Of a stretch of DNA of 64,000 nucleotides, positions 26,484-35,714 are shown piece by piece; within the stretch, counting starts at the first letter, position 1, and every line of letters begins with the position of its first letter. Origin of the DNA: JALSHZ01 sp964614535 (lineage in GTDB: Bacteria; Pseudomonadota; Gammaproteobacteria; UWMA-0217); the NCBI GenBank assembly GCA_964614535.1, contig CAZTOZ010000013.1:1-64000 (forward strand), given 5' to 3'. Under the pieces are notes generated by a model. That model saw only the letters and a list, made by a program, of their open reading frames with translations, was not told the origin of the DNA and searched no databases. A program made the position numbers and the translations under genes.

Positions 26484-26512
26484 AAAAAGCCGGGGCAAGC
26501 CCCGGCTTTTTT
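26484..26512. terminator. Bidirectional intrinsic terminator between clpB and polX
   Basis: GCCGGGGC-AA-GCCCCGGC forms a perfect 8-bp stem (26489-26506), flanked by AAAAA on one side and TTTTTT on the other, so it can terminate in both directions. On the minus strand it lies 27 bases after the clpB stop and shortly before the polX start. Confidence 0.92.
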
Positions 26513-26532
26513 CGGCTGCGTTTCCGTTACGC

Positions 26533-29142
26533 CTAGTCGTCCACGATCTCGGCCGCCACCTCGCGCTCGAAGACCATCTTGCCATCGCGCCAATCGACGA
26601 CGATGGTGTCGCCGGGCAGGAATTCGCCGGCAAGAATCTTCTGCGCCAGCGGGTTTTCGATCTCGTGCTGGATCGCCCGCTTGAGCGGCCTTGCGCCATA
26701 GACCGGGTCGAAACCCACTTCGGCCAATTCGTCCATCGCGGCGTCGGTGAACTCGATCGCCAGATCGCGTTCGGCCAGCCGGTCGCGAAGATACTGCAAC
26801 TGGATGTCGGCGATCTTGCGAATCTGCGCCTTGCCCAGCGGATGGAACACCACCGTCTCATCGATCCGGTTGATGAACTCGGGCCGGAAGTGCTGCCCGA
26901 CCACCTCCATCACCGCGGTCTTCATCGCCTCGTAGTCGTTGGTCCGCGCCATCTCCTGAATCAGGTTGGAGCCCAGATTCGAGGTCATGACGATGACCGT
27001 GTTGCGGAAGTCCACGGTACGGCCCTGCCCATCGGTGAGGCGGCCGTCGTCGAGCACCTGCAACAGCACGTTGAAGACATCGGGGTGCGCCTTCTCCACC
27101 TCGTCCATGAGGATGACCGAGTAGGGCTTGCGCCGCACCGCCTCGGTGAGATATCCACCCTCCTCATAGCCGACGTAGCCCGGCGGTGCGCCGATGAGCC
27201 GCGCCACGGAGTGCTTCTCCATGAACTCCGACATATCGATACGGACCATCGCCTCCTCGGTGTCGAAGAGGAACTCGGCCAGCGCCTTGGTGAGCTCGGT
27301 CTTGCCCACGCCGGTGGGGCCGAGAAAGAGAAACGAGCCGTTGGGCCGGTTCGGATCGGCCAACCCCGCGCGCGAGCGGCGGATGGCGTTGGAGACGGCC
27401 TCGACCGCCTCGTCCTGGCCGACGACGCGCGATTTCAGCACCTCATCCATCTTCAGCAACTTTTCGCGCTCGCCCTCGAGCATCTTCGACACCGGAATGC
27501 CGGTCCAGGCCGACACCACCTCGGCAATCTCCTCATCGGTGACCTTGTTGCGCAGCAACTGTGTCTCGGTCTCGGCCCGCTCCTCGGCGGCGGCCGCCTC
27601 GGCCAGACGACGCTCCAGTTCGGGGATGGTGCCGTACTGCAGCTCCGACATCCGCGCCAGATCGCCGGCGCGCTGCGCCGTCTCCAGCTCCATACGGGCA
27701 CGCTCCAGCTCCTCCTTGATATGAGCCGTGCCCTCGACGGCGGCCTTCTCGGCCTTCCAGATCTCTTCCAGATCGCTGTATTCCTTCTCCAGCTCGGCGA
27801 TACGGTTCTCCAGCTCCTCGAGCCGCTTCTTCGACGCCTCGTCGGTCTCCTTCTTCAACGCCTCGCGCTCGATCTTGAGCTGGATCAGCTTGCGTTCGAG
27901 CCGGTCCATCGCCTCCGGCTTGGAGTCGATCTCCATGCGGATCCGCGAGGCCGCCTCGTCCACCAGGTCGATGGCCTTGTCCGGCAGCTGCCGGTCGGTG
28001 ATGTAGCGGTGCGACAGCGTCGCCGCCGCGACGATGGCCGGGTCGGTGATCTCGACGCCGTGGTGCACCTCGTAACGCTCCTTCAGGCCCCGCAGGATGG
28101 CGATGGTGTCCTCCACCGTCGGCTCGTCAACGATAACCTTCTGGAAGCGCCGCTCCAGGGCGGCATCCTTTTCGATGTACTTGCGGTATTCGTCCAGCGT
28201 GGTGGCGCCGATACAGTGCAACTCGCCCCGCGCCAGCGCCGGCTTGAGCATGTTGCCGGCGTCCATCGAGCCTTCCGACGCGCCCGCGCCCACCATCGTG
28301 TGCAGCTCGTCGATGAAGAGGATGACGTTCCCCTCCTGCTTGGCGACGTCGTTGAGCACCCCTTTCAGACGCTCCTCGAACTCACCGCGGAACTTGGCAC
28401 CGGCCACCAGCGCGGCCAGATCCAGCGACAACAACCGCTTGTGCTTGAGCCCTTCCGGCACCTCGCCGTTGACGATGCGCTGCGCCAGCCCCTCGACGAT
28501 GGCGGTCTTGCCGACGCCCGGTTCACCGATCAGTACCGGGTTGTTCTTGGTGCGGCGTTGCAATACCTGGATCGAGCGGCGGATCTCCTCGTCCCGGCCG
28601 ATGACCGGGTCGAGCTTGCCCTGCTCCGCCTTCTCGGTCAGGTCGATGGTGTACTTCTCCAGTGCGCCGCGCTGCTCCTCGGCATTGGGGTCGTCCACCG
28701 ATTCACCGCCGCGCAGCGCCTCGATCGCCGTCTCCAGCGCCTCCTTGGTGACGCCGACGTTGCGCAGGATGTCGCCGGTGGTCCCCTTGTCCTCCAGTGC
28801 GGCGAGCAGAAACAGCTCGGACGAGATGTAGGCATCCTTGCGCTGCTGCGCGATCTTGTCGGTGATGTTGAGCAGCTTTGCCAGATCGTTGGAGATATGC
28901 ACCTCGCCCGGCGTGCCCTCCACTTGCGGCAGGCGGTCCAGGGCCTCGCCGAGCTGCGAGCGCAGCTGATTGACGTTGACGCCCAGCTTCGACAGCAGCG
29001 GGCGTACCGTGCCACCCTCCTGGTCCAGTAGCGCCACCAGTAGATGCAGCGGCTCGATCATCTGGTGATCGCGCCCCACCGCCAGCGACTGCGCCTCTTG
29101 CAGCGCCAGCTGGAATTTGGTCGTGAGTTTGTCCATTCGCAT
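26533..29142 (-). CDS. clpB: Disaggregating chaperone ClpB
   Basis: At 869 residues this is normal for ClpB. It has the N-domain (LTTKFQLALQEAQSLAVGRD), first AAA+ module with Walker A GEPGVGKTAIVEGLA, the long middle coiled coil (~400-530) that distinguishes ClpB from ClpA, and second AAA+ module with GPTGVGKTELTKALA and MSEFMEKHSVARLIGAPPGY. The hexamer extracts polypeptides from aggregates with DnaK. Its place after rluD-pgeF is conserved in gammaproteobacteria. M3 is an alternative start. No sigma32 promoter was identified by eye. Confidence 0.98.
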   Translation of the reverse strand: MRMDKLTTKFQLALQEAQSLAVGRDHQMIEPLHLLVALLDQEGGTVRPLLSKLGVNVNQLRSQLGEALDRLPQVEGTPGEVHISNDLAKLLNITDKIAQQRKDAYISSELFLLAALEDKGTTGDILRNVGVTKEALETAIEALRGGESVDDPNAEEQRGALEKYTIDLTEKAEQGKLDPVIGRDEEIRRSIQVLQRRTKNNPVLIGEPGVGKTAIVEGLAQRIVNGEVPEGLKHKRLLSLDLAALVAGAKFRGEFEERLKGVLNDVAKQEGNVILFIDELHTMVGAGASEGSMDAGNMLKPALARGELHCIGATTLDEYRKYIEKDAALERRFQKVIVDEPTVEDTIAILRGLKERYEVHHGVEITDPAIVAAATLSHRYITDRQLPDKAIDLVDEAASRIRMEIDSKPEAMDRLERKLIQLKIEREALKKETDEASKKRLEELENRIAELEKEYSDLEEIWKAEKAAVEGTAHIKEELERARMELETAQRAGDLARMSELQYGTIPELERRLAEAAAAEERAETETQLLRNKVTDEEIAEVVSAWTGIPVSKMLEGEREKLLKMDEVLKSRVVGQDEAVEAVSNAIRRSRAGLADPNRPNGSFLFLGPTGVGKTELTKALAEFLFDTEEAMVRIDMSEFMEKHSVARLIGAPPGYVGYEEGGYLTEAVRRKPYSVILMDEVEKAHPDVFNVLLQVLDDGRLTDGQGRTVDFRNTVIVMTSNLGSNLIQEMARTNDYEAMKTAVMEVVGQHFRPEFINRIDETVVFHPLGKAQIRKIADIQLQYLRDRLAERDLAIEFTDAAMDELAEVGFDPVYGARPLKRAIQHEIENPLAQKILAGEFLPGDTIVVDWRDGKMVFEREVAAEIVDD

Positions 29143-29238
29143 GATGGTCGTTCCCGTTATTTTGTTGGATTACCCCAGATATTGGGTTGTTGCCCCGCCT
29201 TTCAAGGCATCGAGCCACTTTTTTCCCGAGCCGACCCG

Positions 29239-29661
29239 TCAGGACTCGTCCGAGGTGTGGGAGGCTTCCTGCGAACTGGAGAAACGGCACTCGCTGATGC
29301 GCAGCACCAGCCCTGCCAGCGTCAGGATCAGGATGGAACCGGAGAGCGTGACGATCTCCCCGATGTTCAACCCCTTCAGGTCGATCGCAAGATAGCGCGT
29401 CAGCGCTGTGATGGCGATGAGAATCAGAAAGATCACCGGCAGCTTGTGGGTGCGGAAGAAGACGCCGGTCATCGCACCCAGCTCCAGATAGATGAACAGC
29501 AGCAGAATGTCGTCCAGCCCGGCGACACCGCGATCCATGATGCCGAGGTATTCGTGCACCGCGCTCCAGATGATGGTGCCACCAATGACGAACAGGCCGA
29601 TCAGGTGAAACAGCTCGACCAGGAAATCGCCGATTTTTTCGACCGACTTGAACGGCGTCAT
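29239..29661 (-). CDS. PsiE-like membrane protein
   Basis: A 140-residue protein with four hydrophobic segments (LVELFHLIGLFVIGGTIIW, DDILLLFIYLELGAMTGVFF, LPVIFLILIAITALTRYLAI, VTLSGSILILTLAGLVL). The LLLFIYLELGAM and FRTHKLPVIF pattern is that of the phosphate-starvation-inducible PsiE family, whose function is unknown. Its ATG overlaps the pgeF stop (ATGA), and clpB follows about 100 bases later, so it is an insertion into the usual pgeF-clpB arrangement. Confidence 0.8.
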   Translation of the reverse strand: MTPFKSVEKIGDFLVELFHLIGLFVIGGTIIWSAVHEYLGIMDRGVAGLDDILLLFIYLELGAMTGVFFRTHKLPVIFLILIAITALTRYLAIDLKGLNIGEIVTLSGSILILTLAGLVLRISECRFSSSQEASHTSDES

Positions 29662-30401
29662 CGCGCTTCGATCCAGATGAGGCTCGCCATCCGGCCCGTG
29701 GTGCCGTCACGGCGATAGGAAAAGAAGAGATCCCGCTCAGTATAGGTGCAACGGTCACCGCCGAACAGGTGGGTTACCCCTGCCTTTCGCAGCCGGCGCC
29801 GCGCCAACGCATAGATATCGGCCAGCCAGCGCCCCGGCCGATGGGCGACGAATGCTCCGGCGGCATCGCCATCGGCGGCGACGAAGCGCTGCCGCACCTC
29901 GTCACCCACCTCGAAGGCGCGCGGGCCGATGGCGGGACCGAGCCACGCCATGATCTCCCCGTTGGGCGTCGCCATCGCCGCCAGCGTCGCCTCCAACACG
30001 CCGCCGGCCAGTCCACGCCAGCCGGCATGGGCCACCGCCACCTCAGCGCCGTTCACGGCGCAGAACAGCACCGGCAGACAGTCGGCCGTCATCACCGCAC
30101 AGACCACGCCAGTCCGATGGCTGACGCTGGCGTCCGCCGCCGGTGGCTCGGCCCAGTCACCGGCTTCGACGACTTCAGCGCCGTGGGTCTGATCGAGCCA
30201 GGCCGGCTCGGCCGGCAACCCGGCGATGCGCCGCAGCCGGTGGCGGTTGGCGGCAACGGCGGCCGGCGCGTCCCCCACGTGGGCACCGAGGTTGAAACTG
30301 TCCCATGGTGGCCGGCTCACCCCACCATGGCGCGTCGTCACGCAGCTCCGCACCGCCGCCGGCGCGGGCCAATCGGGCCGGATCAACGTCAGATCCGCCA
30401 C
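29658..30401 (-). CDS. pgeF: Purine nucleoside phosphorylase/laccase-domain protein PgeF (YfiH)
   Basis: A 247-residue copper/zinc-binding laccase-domain protein with DQTHGAEVVEA, TADCLPVLFC, HAGWRGLAGGVLEATL and CTYTERDLFFSYRRDG, the conserved His/Cys metal and substrate site. Family members have adenosine deaminase and phosphorylase activities, and in E. coli YfiH protects peptidoglycan composition. Start chosen at GTG 30401, 13 bases inside the end of rluD, giving the usual size. Confidence 0.93.
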   Translation of the reverse strand: MADLTLIRPDWPAPAAVRSCVTTRHGGVSRPPWDSFNLGAHVGDAPAAVAANRHRLRRIAGLPAEPAWLDQTHGAEVVEAGDWAEPPAADASVSHRTGVVCAVMTADCLPVLFCAVNGAEVAVAHAGWRGLAGGVLEATLAAMATPNGEIMAWLGPAIGPRAFEVGDEVRQRFVAADGDAAGAFVAHRPGRWLADIYALARRRLRKAGVTHLFGGDRCTYTERDLFFSYRRDGTTGRMASLIWIEAR

Positions 30402-31345
30402 GGTGCCAACCCGTCGAGCAACCGTTGCATGTCGTCCGGCACACGGGACTCCCAGCGCATCGCCTCGCCACTGGCCGGATGGATCAGCCCCAGCCGCCAC
30501 GCATGCAGCGCCTGCCGGGGAAAAGCGTGCAGCAACGCCACTGTCGTATCGTCCAGCCCGGCCGGGACACGTCGGCGCCCCCCATAGACCGGATCGCCGA
30601 CGATGGGATGGCGGATGTGTGCCATGTGGACGCGGATCTGGTGGGTGCGACCGGTCTCCAGCTTGACGTCGAGCAGCGTATGGGCGAGGTATTTCTGGCG
30701 GATACGGTAGTGGGTGATGGCGTCGCGCCCGTGGCGCACCACGGCCATCTTCTTGCGATCCACCGGATGACGGCCGATCGGTGCATCGACGCGGCCGCCG
30801 GCGACGAACGTCCCCTCCACCAGCGCCAGATACTCGCGTCGCATCTCGCGGCGTTGCAGCGCCTCGACCAGCGCGGCATGGGCCTGCAGCGTCCGCGCCA
30901 CCACCAACAGGCCACTGGTGCTCTTGTCGAGGCGGTGGACGATGCCCGCCCGCGGCACGCCACCGATGTCGGGGTAGCGGTGGAGCAGACCCTGCATCAG
31001 CGTCCCCGACCAGTTGCCGACGGCCGGATGCACGACCAGCCCGGCCGGCTTGTCGATGACGACGATGGCCTCGTCCTCGTACACGACGTTCAGCGCCACC
31101 GGCTCCGCCTCCACCCGCGCCAGGTCGGGCTCCACCTCGTCGGGGCGGTTCAGCACCACCCGCTCGCCGCCCCGCGCCTTGTCCCGTCCACGCGGCGTGC
31201 GGCCATCGACGACGATGGCACCCTCCTTCAGCCAGCGCTGCAGCCGGCCACGCGAGTATTCGGGAAACAGCTCGGCCAGCGCCTTGTCGATACGCTGGCC
31301 GGCCAGCGCATCGGGAATGGTTCGGGTCAGGGAGTCGGCGTGCAT
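30389..31345 (-). CDS. rluD: 23S rRNA pseudouridine synthase RluD
   Basis: A 318-residue enzyme with an N-terminal S4 RNA-binding domain (GQRIDKALAELFPEYSRGRL) and a RluA-type catalytic domain with the aspartate in GIVHRLDKSTSGLLVVA. It makes pseudouridines 1911, 1915 and 1917 in helix 69, judging by the family and its position next to bamD and pgeF. Start at 31345 (MHADSLTRTIP); the longer frame upstream runs into the bamD promoter region. Confidence 0.95.
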   Translation of the reverse strand: MHADSLTRTIPDALAGQRIDKALAELFPEYSRGRLQRWLKEGAIVVDGRTPRGRDKARGGERVVLNRPDEVEPDLARVEAEPVALNVVYEDEAIVVIDKPAGLVVHPAVGNWSGTLMQGLLHRYPDIGGVPRAGIVHRLDKSTSGLLVVARTLQAHAALVEALQRREMRREYLALVEGTFVAGGRVDAPIGRHPVDRKKMAVVRHGRDAITHYRIRQKYLAHTLLDVKLETGRTHQIRVHMAHIRHPIVGDPVYGGRRRVPAGLDDTTVALLHAFPRQALHAWRLGLIHPASGEAMRWESRVPDDMQRLLDGLAPWRI

Positions 31346-31386
31346 GGCCGAAGTGTATCGGATTCGCCGCCCAAAGGCCGCTGCGC

Positions 31387-31392
31387 TACAAT
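31387..31392 (+). promoter_or_regulatory. Candidate -10 element for bamD
   Basis: TACAAT lies 33 bases before the bamD start in the 79-base gap between rluD and bamD. The -35 region (TTCGCC, 18 bases upstream) is poor, so this is a tentative sigma70 promoter. Confidence 0.35.
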
Positions 31393-31424
31393 GACGCCCC
31401 CTTTTCCCAGCGATCGCCCTGCCG

Positions 31425-32204
31425 ATGAAAAAGCTCCTGTCACTGCTGCTCCTCTCTCTGTTCGTCACCGCCTGCGCCACCACCGGCGACCAGGACAAGG
31501 CCGATGCCGACGCCACGGCGCAGAAACTCTATCAAAAAGGCAAGAAGGAGCTGGACCGGAAGAACTATGAGCTGGCCATCGAGCAGTTCGAGAAGCTCGA
31601 AGCGGCCTACCCCTTCGGTGAATACGCGCAGAAGGCTCAGCTCGACATCGCCTACGCCCACTACAAGATGCACGAGCCGGAAGCCGCCATCGCCGCGGCC
31701 GACCAGTTCATCCGCCTCAATCCGCTGCACGAAAACGTCGACTACGCCTACTACATCAAGGGACTGGCCAACGCCACCCGCTACGACGGCTTCTTCGACA
31801 AGTTCATTCCGAAGGATCTGGGCGATCTCGACCCCAATCCGCTGAAGCAGGCCTTTCTCGATTTCAAGCTGCTGGTCCGGCGCTTTCCCGACAGCCGCTA
31901 TGCCGAAGACGCCAAGCAGCGCATGGTCTATCTGCGCAATGCGCTGGCACGTCACGAGTACAACGTGGCCGACTTCTACTGGCGACGTGGCGCCTATGTG
32001 GCGGTGATCAACCGCTGCACCGACCTGATGCGCGACTACGACGGCGCAGAGATCATGCCGGAGACCATTGCGCTGATGGCGCGGGCCTACCGCAAGCTGG
32101 GGCTGGAGGAGGAATACGCCGATGCGGTGAAGCTGTTCGAGGCCAACTTTCCGCAGCGCAAGGCGCTACTGGAAGAGGATCGGCGGCTCTTCTCCAAGTG
32201 GTAG
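31425..32204 (+). CDS. bamD: Outer membrane protein assembly lipoprotein BamD
   Basis: A 259-residue lipoprotein: signal MKKLLSLLLLSLFVTAC with lipobox VTAC (Cys17), then five TPR-like repeats (AQKLYQKGKKELDRKNYELA, GEYAQKAQLDIAYAHYKMHE, YAYYIKGLANATRYDGFFDK, DSRYAEDAKQRMVYLRNALA). BamD is an essential part of the BAM complex that inserts beta-barrels into the outer membrane. Divergent from rluD as in E. coli; a 164-base gap separates it from convergent nadE. Confidence 0.97.
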   Translation: MKKLLSLLLLSLFVTACATTGDQDKADADATAQKLYQKGKKELDRKNYELAIEQFEKLEAAYPFGEYAQKAQLDIAYAHYKMHEPEAAIAAADQFIRLNPLHENVDYAYYIKGLANATRYDGFFDKFIPKDLGDLDPNPLKQAFLDFKLLVRRFPDSRYAEDAKQRMVYLRNALARHEYNVADFYWRRGAYVAVINRCTDLMRDYDGAEIMPETIALMARAYRKLGLEEEYADAVKLFEANFPQRKALLEEDRRLFSKW

Positions 32205-32368
32205 CGGCGCCCTCGAGCCCGAATAGTTCACGAGAACGCTGAACCCCCATCATCACGCCATTTGCCCGATTCGCCGGCAACCATCGCCACGGCCATGCTT
32301 TTCGGCGAATCGAACAAACTGCCTCACCGGGATTCCCCCAAACCCCGCATTCCCATGAAACATTCGGG

Positions 32369-34000
32369 CTAGCGCGCGAAGCGCCGGGCATAGCCGGAGG
32401 TGATCGGGTAGCGCCGGTCCTTGCCGAACCCCCGCCGCGTGATCCGCACCCCCGGTGGCGCCTGACGGCGCTTGTACTCGTTACGCAGCACCATCCGCGC
32501 CACCCGTCGCACCGTCTCCGGATCGAACCCGGCCTCGATGATCTCCTCCACCGACTGATCGCGCTCGATGAAGCGTTCCAGAATCGGGTCGAGAATCTCG
32601 TAGGGCGGCAGGCTGTCGCTGTCCTGCTGGTCAGGCGCCAGCTCGGCCGACGGCGGCCGGGTGATGACACGCTCGGGGATGACCGGTGAGCGAGTGTTGC
32701 GATAGCGGGCCAGGTCGTAGACCAGCGTCTTGGCACAGTCGATCAGCGGCGCGTAGCCGCCGGCCATGTCGCCATAGAGGGTGGCGTAACCCACCGACAT
32801 CTCGCTCTTGTTGCCGGTGGTCAGCAGGATGCGGCCGCTCTTGTTGGACAAGGCCATGAGGACGACGCCACGGCTGCGGGCCTGGAGGTTCTCCTCGGTG
32901 GTGTCGGGCGGCAGGCCGTCGAACACCGGTTCGAGCATTTCGAGAAAGGTGCGGAAGGCCGGCTCGATGGAGATGGTCCGGTAGTCCACGCCGAGGGTCT
33001 CGGCCTCGGCGGCGGCATCGTCGAGGCTCATCCGGGAGGTGTAGCGTGACGGCATCATCACGGCGTTGACGTTCTCCGCGCCGAGGGCATCGACGGCGAT
33101 GGCCAGCGTCAGCGCCGAGTCGATACCGCCCGACAGCCCCAGCAGCGCGCCGGGAAAGCCGTTCTTGCCCACGTAGTCCCGCACGCCGAGCACCAACGCC
33201 TGGTAGACATCGGCCACCGGGTCGTGGCCGCTTGCCGTCACGGTACCAGTGAACGGCCACGCCACCATGGTCGTTGCCTCCTCGAAACCGGGGCTCTGCG
33301 AGACCACCCGCCCATCGGCGGCCACGACCACCGAGCGGCCGTCGAACACCAGCTCGTCCTGTCCCCCGACGAGATTGACATAGACGATCGGCAGGCCACA
33401 TTCCGCCACCCGGGCGCGCAGCATCTCCAGCCGTTCGGCATGCTTGTCACGGTGAAACGGCGAGGCGTTGAGGTTGACCAGCAGCTCGGCACCGGCATCG
33501 CGGGCGGTCAGGGCCGGGCCACTGTGCCAGATGTCCTCGCAGATGGTGAGGCCGATCCGGTGCCCCTTGCAGTCGAAGACGCAGCTCTCCCGCCCCGGAA
33601 CGAAATAGCGCTTCTCGTCGAAGACGGCGTAGTTCGGCAACTTCTGCTTGTAGTAGCGGGCAGCGATCCCGCCATCACGCAGCAGGAAGGCGGCATTGTG
33701 CAGACCGTCCCGATCCTGCCAGGGGAGCCCGACAACGACGTCGATGCCATCGACCCGGCGGACGACGCGGAACAGCTCCCGCTCGCACCATTCGATCAGG
33801 CTCTTGCGAAACAGCAGATCTTCCGGCGGATAGCCGGTCAGCGTCAGTTCAGGAAAGACGATCAGATCGGCGCCCAATTCGTCGCGGGCGCGGCAGGCCT
33901 GCTCGATGACCCGGTCGGCATTGGCGCTGACGTCTCCGACCATCAGGTTGGTCTGGGCCAGCGCAATCTTCAAAGTGTCGGCCACGGCTTGGATACTCAA
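32369..34000 (-). CDS. nadE: Glutamine-dependent NAD+ synthetase
   Basis: A 543-residue two-domain enzyme. The N-terminal nitrilase-type glutaminase has a Glu-Lys-Cys triad (FPELTLTGYP, YYKQKLPNYAVFDEKRYF, GLTICEDIWH). The C-terminal NAD synthetase has the ATP-binding loop GLSGGIDSALTLAIAVDAL and LTTGNKSEMSVGYATLYGD. It amidates deamido-NAD using ammonia from glutamine. Divergent from pilS with only 49 bases between starts. Confidence 0.97.
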   Translation of the reverse strand: MSIQAVADTLKIALAQTNLMVGDVSANADRVIEQACRARDELGADLIVFPELTLTGYPPEDLLFRKSLIEWCERELFRVVRRVDGIDVVVGLPWQDRDGLHNAAFLLRDGGIAARYYKQKLPNYAVFDEKRYFVPGRESCVFDCKGHRIGLTICEDIWHSGPALTARDAGAELLVNLNASPFHRDKHAERLEMLRARVAECGLPIVYVNLVGGQDELVFDGRSVVVAADGRVVSQSPGFEEATTMVAWPFTGTVTASGHDPVADVYQALVLGVRDYVGKNGFPGALLGLSGGIDSALTLAIAVDALGAENVNAVMMPSRYTSRMSLDDAAAEAETLGVDYRTISIEPAFRTFLEMLEPVFDGLPPDTTEENLQARSRGVVLMALSNKSGRILLTTGNKSEMSVGYATLYGDMAGGYAPLIDCAKTLVYDLARYRNTRSPVIPERVITRPPSAELAPDQQDSDSLPPYEILDPILERFIERDQSVEEIIEAGFDPETVRRVARMVLRNEYKRRQAPPGVRITRRGFGKDRRYPITSGYARRFAR

Positions 34001-34049
34001 TGGATTATTGGGATATATTGCGGTGGATTGTCATACATCCCCCAGTCAG

Positions 34050-35714
34050 ATGCCATTACCCGTCAAGGATAGATCGGCCCACCACGACCCAGACCCGCGC
34101 CTGGTCCACGCCCGCGGCGCCCACCGCAGCGAGCGCGATTCGTGGAATTCGCTCAAGCTCTTTCTGCTCTATCGGCTCGGCATCTCGCTGGTGCTGCTGT
34201 TGCTGCACTCCTTCGGCGCGCTGCCGCTGGGCGAATCACCGTCGGACCAAAAGCTGTTCCTGCAGGCGGCGGAGGCGCTGTTCGCCATCAATCTGCTGCT
34301 GGCGCCGGTGGTGTTCCTGCCGGGCATGCCGTTTCGCCACCTGGTCAGCGGTCAGGTCATCATCGACATCGTCGCCTTTTCGGTGATGATGTATGCCAGT
34401 ACCGGGCTGGAGAGCGGCATCGGCCTGCTGGTGGTGCCGAGCATCGCCGGCGCCAGCCTGCTGCTGCCGGGCAACATGGCACCGTTCTATGCCGCTTTCG
34501 CGACGCTGGCGGTCTTCGTCCAGGCGGGCATCAGCATTCTGCATGGCCGCCACGAGCTGTTCACACTGACCCAGGCGGGAATCCAGGGTTCGATCTTCTT
34601 CGCCGTGGCGATTCTGGCAACGAAGATGGCGCGCAAGGCACTGGCCAGCGAGGAGCTGGCCTGGCGGCGCGGCCGCGATTTTGCCGACCTCTCGCAACTC
34701 AACCGCCACATCGTCGAACAGATGGACACCGGCGTCATCGTCGCCGGCGAGGACGGCCGGGTGCGGCTGATCAACAAGGCGGCCTGGGAGCTGCTGGGTC
34801 ACGACAGCCCGAGGCAGCAGGTGGCCTTGAATGACCTCAGCCCGGCGCTGCAGCAGGCCGCCGACCACTGGCTGGAAGGCGGCAGCCCATCCCATGCCAG
34901 CCAACGGGGCACGGCACCGAACGGTCGCGCCTTCGATGCCCAGTTCATCCCCATCGGGCGTGGCAAGCAGCGGGCGATACTGATCTTTCTGACCGATCTG
35001 ACCGAACGCAGCCGCCAGCTCCACGAGGTGAAACTGGCTGCCCTCGGCCGGCTGACGGCGAGCATCGCCCACGAGATCCGCAACCCGCTGGGCGCCATCA
35101 GCCACGCGGCCCAGCTGTTGCAGGAGTCGGAGACACTGACCGATCCCGACCAGCGGCTGGCCACCATCATCCAGTCCAATGCGCAACGGATGAACCAGCT
35201 GATCGAGAATGTCCTCAATCTCTCCCGCCGCCGCAATCCGGCCCCCCAGCAGCTGGCGCTGACGCCTTGGCTCCAGGCACTGGCCGACGAGTTCCGGCAA
35301 CAGCAGGATCTGCCCGGGGAAGCCGTGAAGCTCGAAACAAAACAATTGGTTACCATCGAGGTGGATGCGGGGCAGTTGCATCAGATCCTGTGGAATCTGT
35401 TGAGCAATGCACAGATTCATTCCGGCAGATCGGGCAATCTGCGAATCAGGATCGTGACCGCCAGCGGCGACGACGGCCATGTCGATATCGACGTCATCGA
35501 CAACGGCGAGCCGATCGACCCGGCGTTGCGCGAACGACTGTTCGAGCCGTTCTTCTCCACCGACAGCCGGGGCACCGGCCTTGGGCTCTACCTGGCGCGG
35601 GCGCTGGCCGAGGCCAATGGCGGCTCGCTGGAGTACCGCGCACTCGACGATGGCGGCAACTGCTTCACGATCAGGCTGCCACTGGCAGACACGGAACGGA
35701 ACCGGCAACCATGA
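34050..35714 (+). CDS. pilS: Sensor histidine kinase PilS
   Basis: A 554-residue sensor. About six membrane helices occupy residues ~35-200 (LKLFLLYRLGISLVLLLL, LLAPVVFLPG, VIIDIVAFSVMMY, FYAAFATLAVFVQAG). A PAS-like domain follows (LNRHIVEQMDTGVIVAGEDG), then a kinase core with phosphorylated H341 (IAHEIRNPLGAISHA), N box (LWNLLSNAQ) and G box (GTGLGLYLARALAEANGG). PilS responds to pilin levels in the membrane and controls PilR. Its stop overlaps the pilR start (ATGA). Confidence 0.95.
   Translation: MPLPVKDRSAHHDPDPRLVHARGAHRSERDSWNSLKLFLLYRLGISLVLLLLHSFGALPLGESPSDQKLFLQAAEALFAINLLLAPVVFLPGMPFRHLVSGQVIIDIVAFSVMMYASTGLESGIGLLVVPSIAGASLLLPGNMAPFYAAFATLAVFVQAGISILHGRHELFTLTQAGIQGSIFFAVAILATKMARKALASEELAWRRGRDFADLSQLNRHIVEQMDTGVIVAGEDGRVRLINKAAWELLGHDSPRQQVALNDLSPALQQAADHWLEGGSPSHASQRGTAPNGRAFDAQFIPIGRGKQRAILIFLTDLTERSRQLHEVKLAALGRLTASIAHEIRNPLGAISHAAQLLQESETLTDPDQRLATIIQSNAQRMNQLIENVLNLSRRRNPAPQQLALTPWLQALADEFRQQQDLPGEAVKLETKQLVTIEVDAGQLHQILWNLLSNAQIHSGRSGNLRIRIVTASGDDGHVDIDVIDNGEPIDPALRERLFEPFFSTDSRGTGLGLYLARALAEANGGSLEYRALDDGGNCFTIRLPLADTERNRQP

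Noticed and set aside
26665..29031. 788-codon frame antisense to clpB
   Set aside because: Shadow of a perfectly conserved ClpB; arises because third-position GC bias removes stops on the opposite strand.
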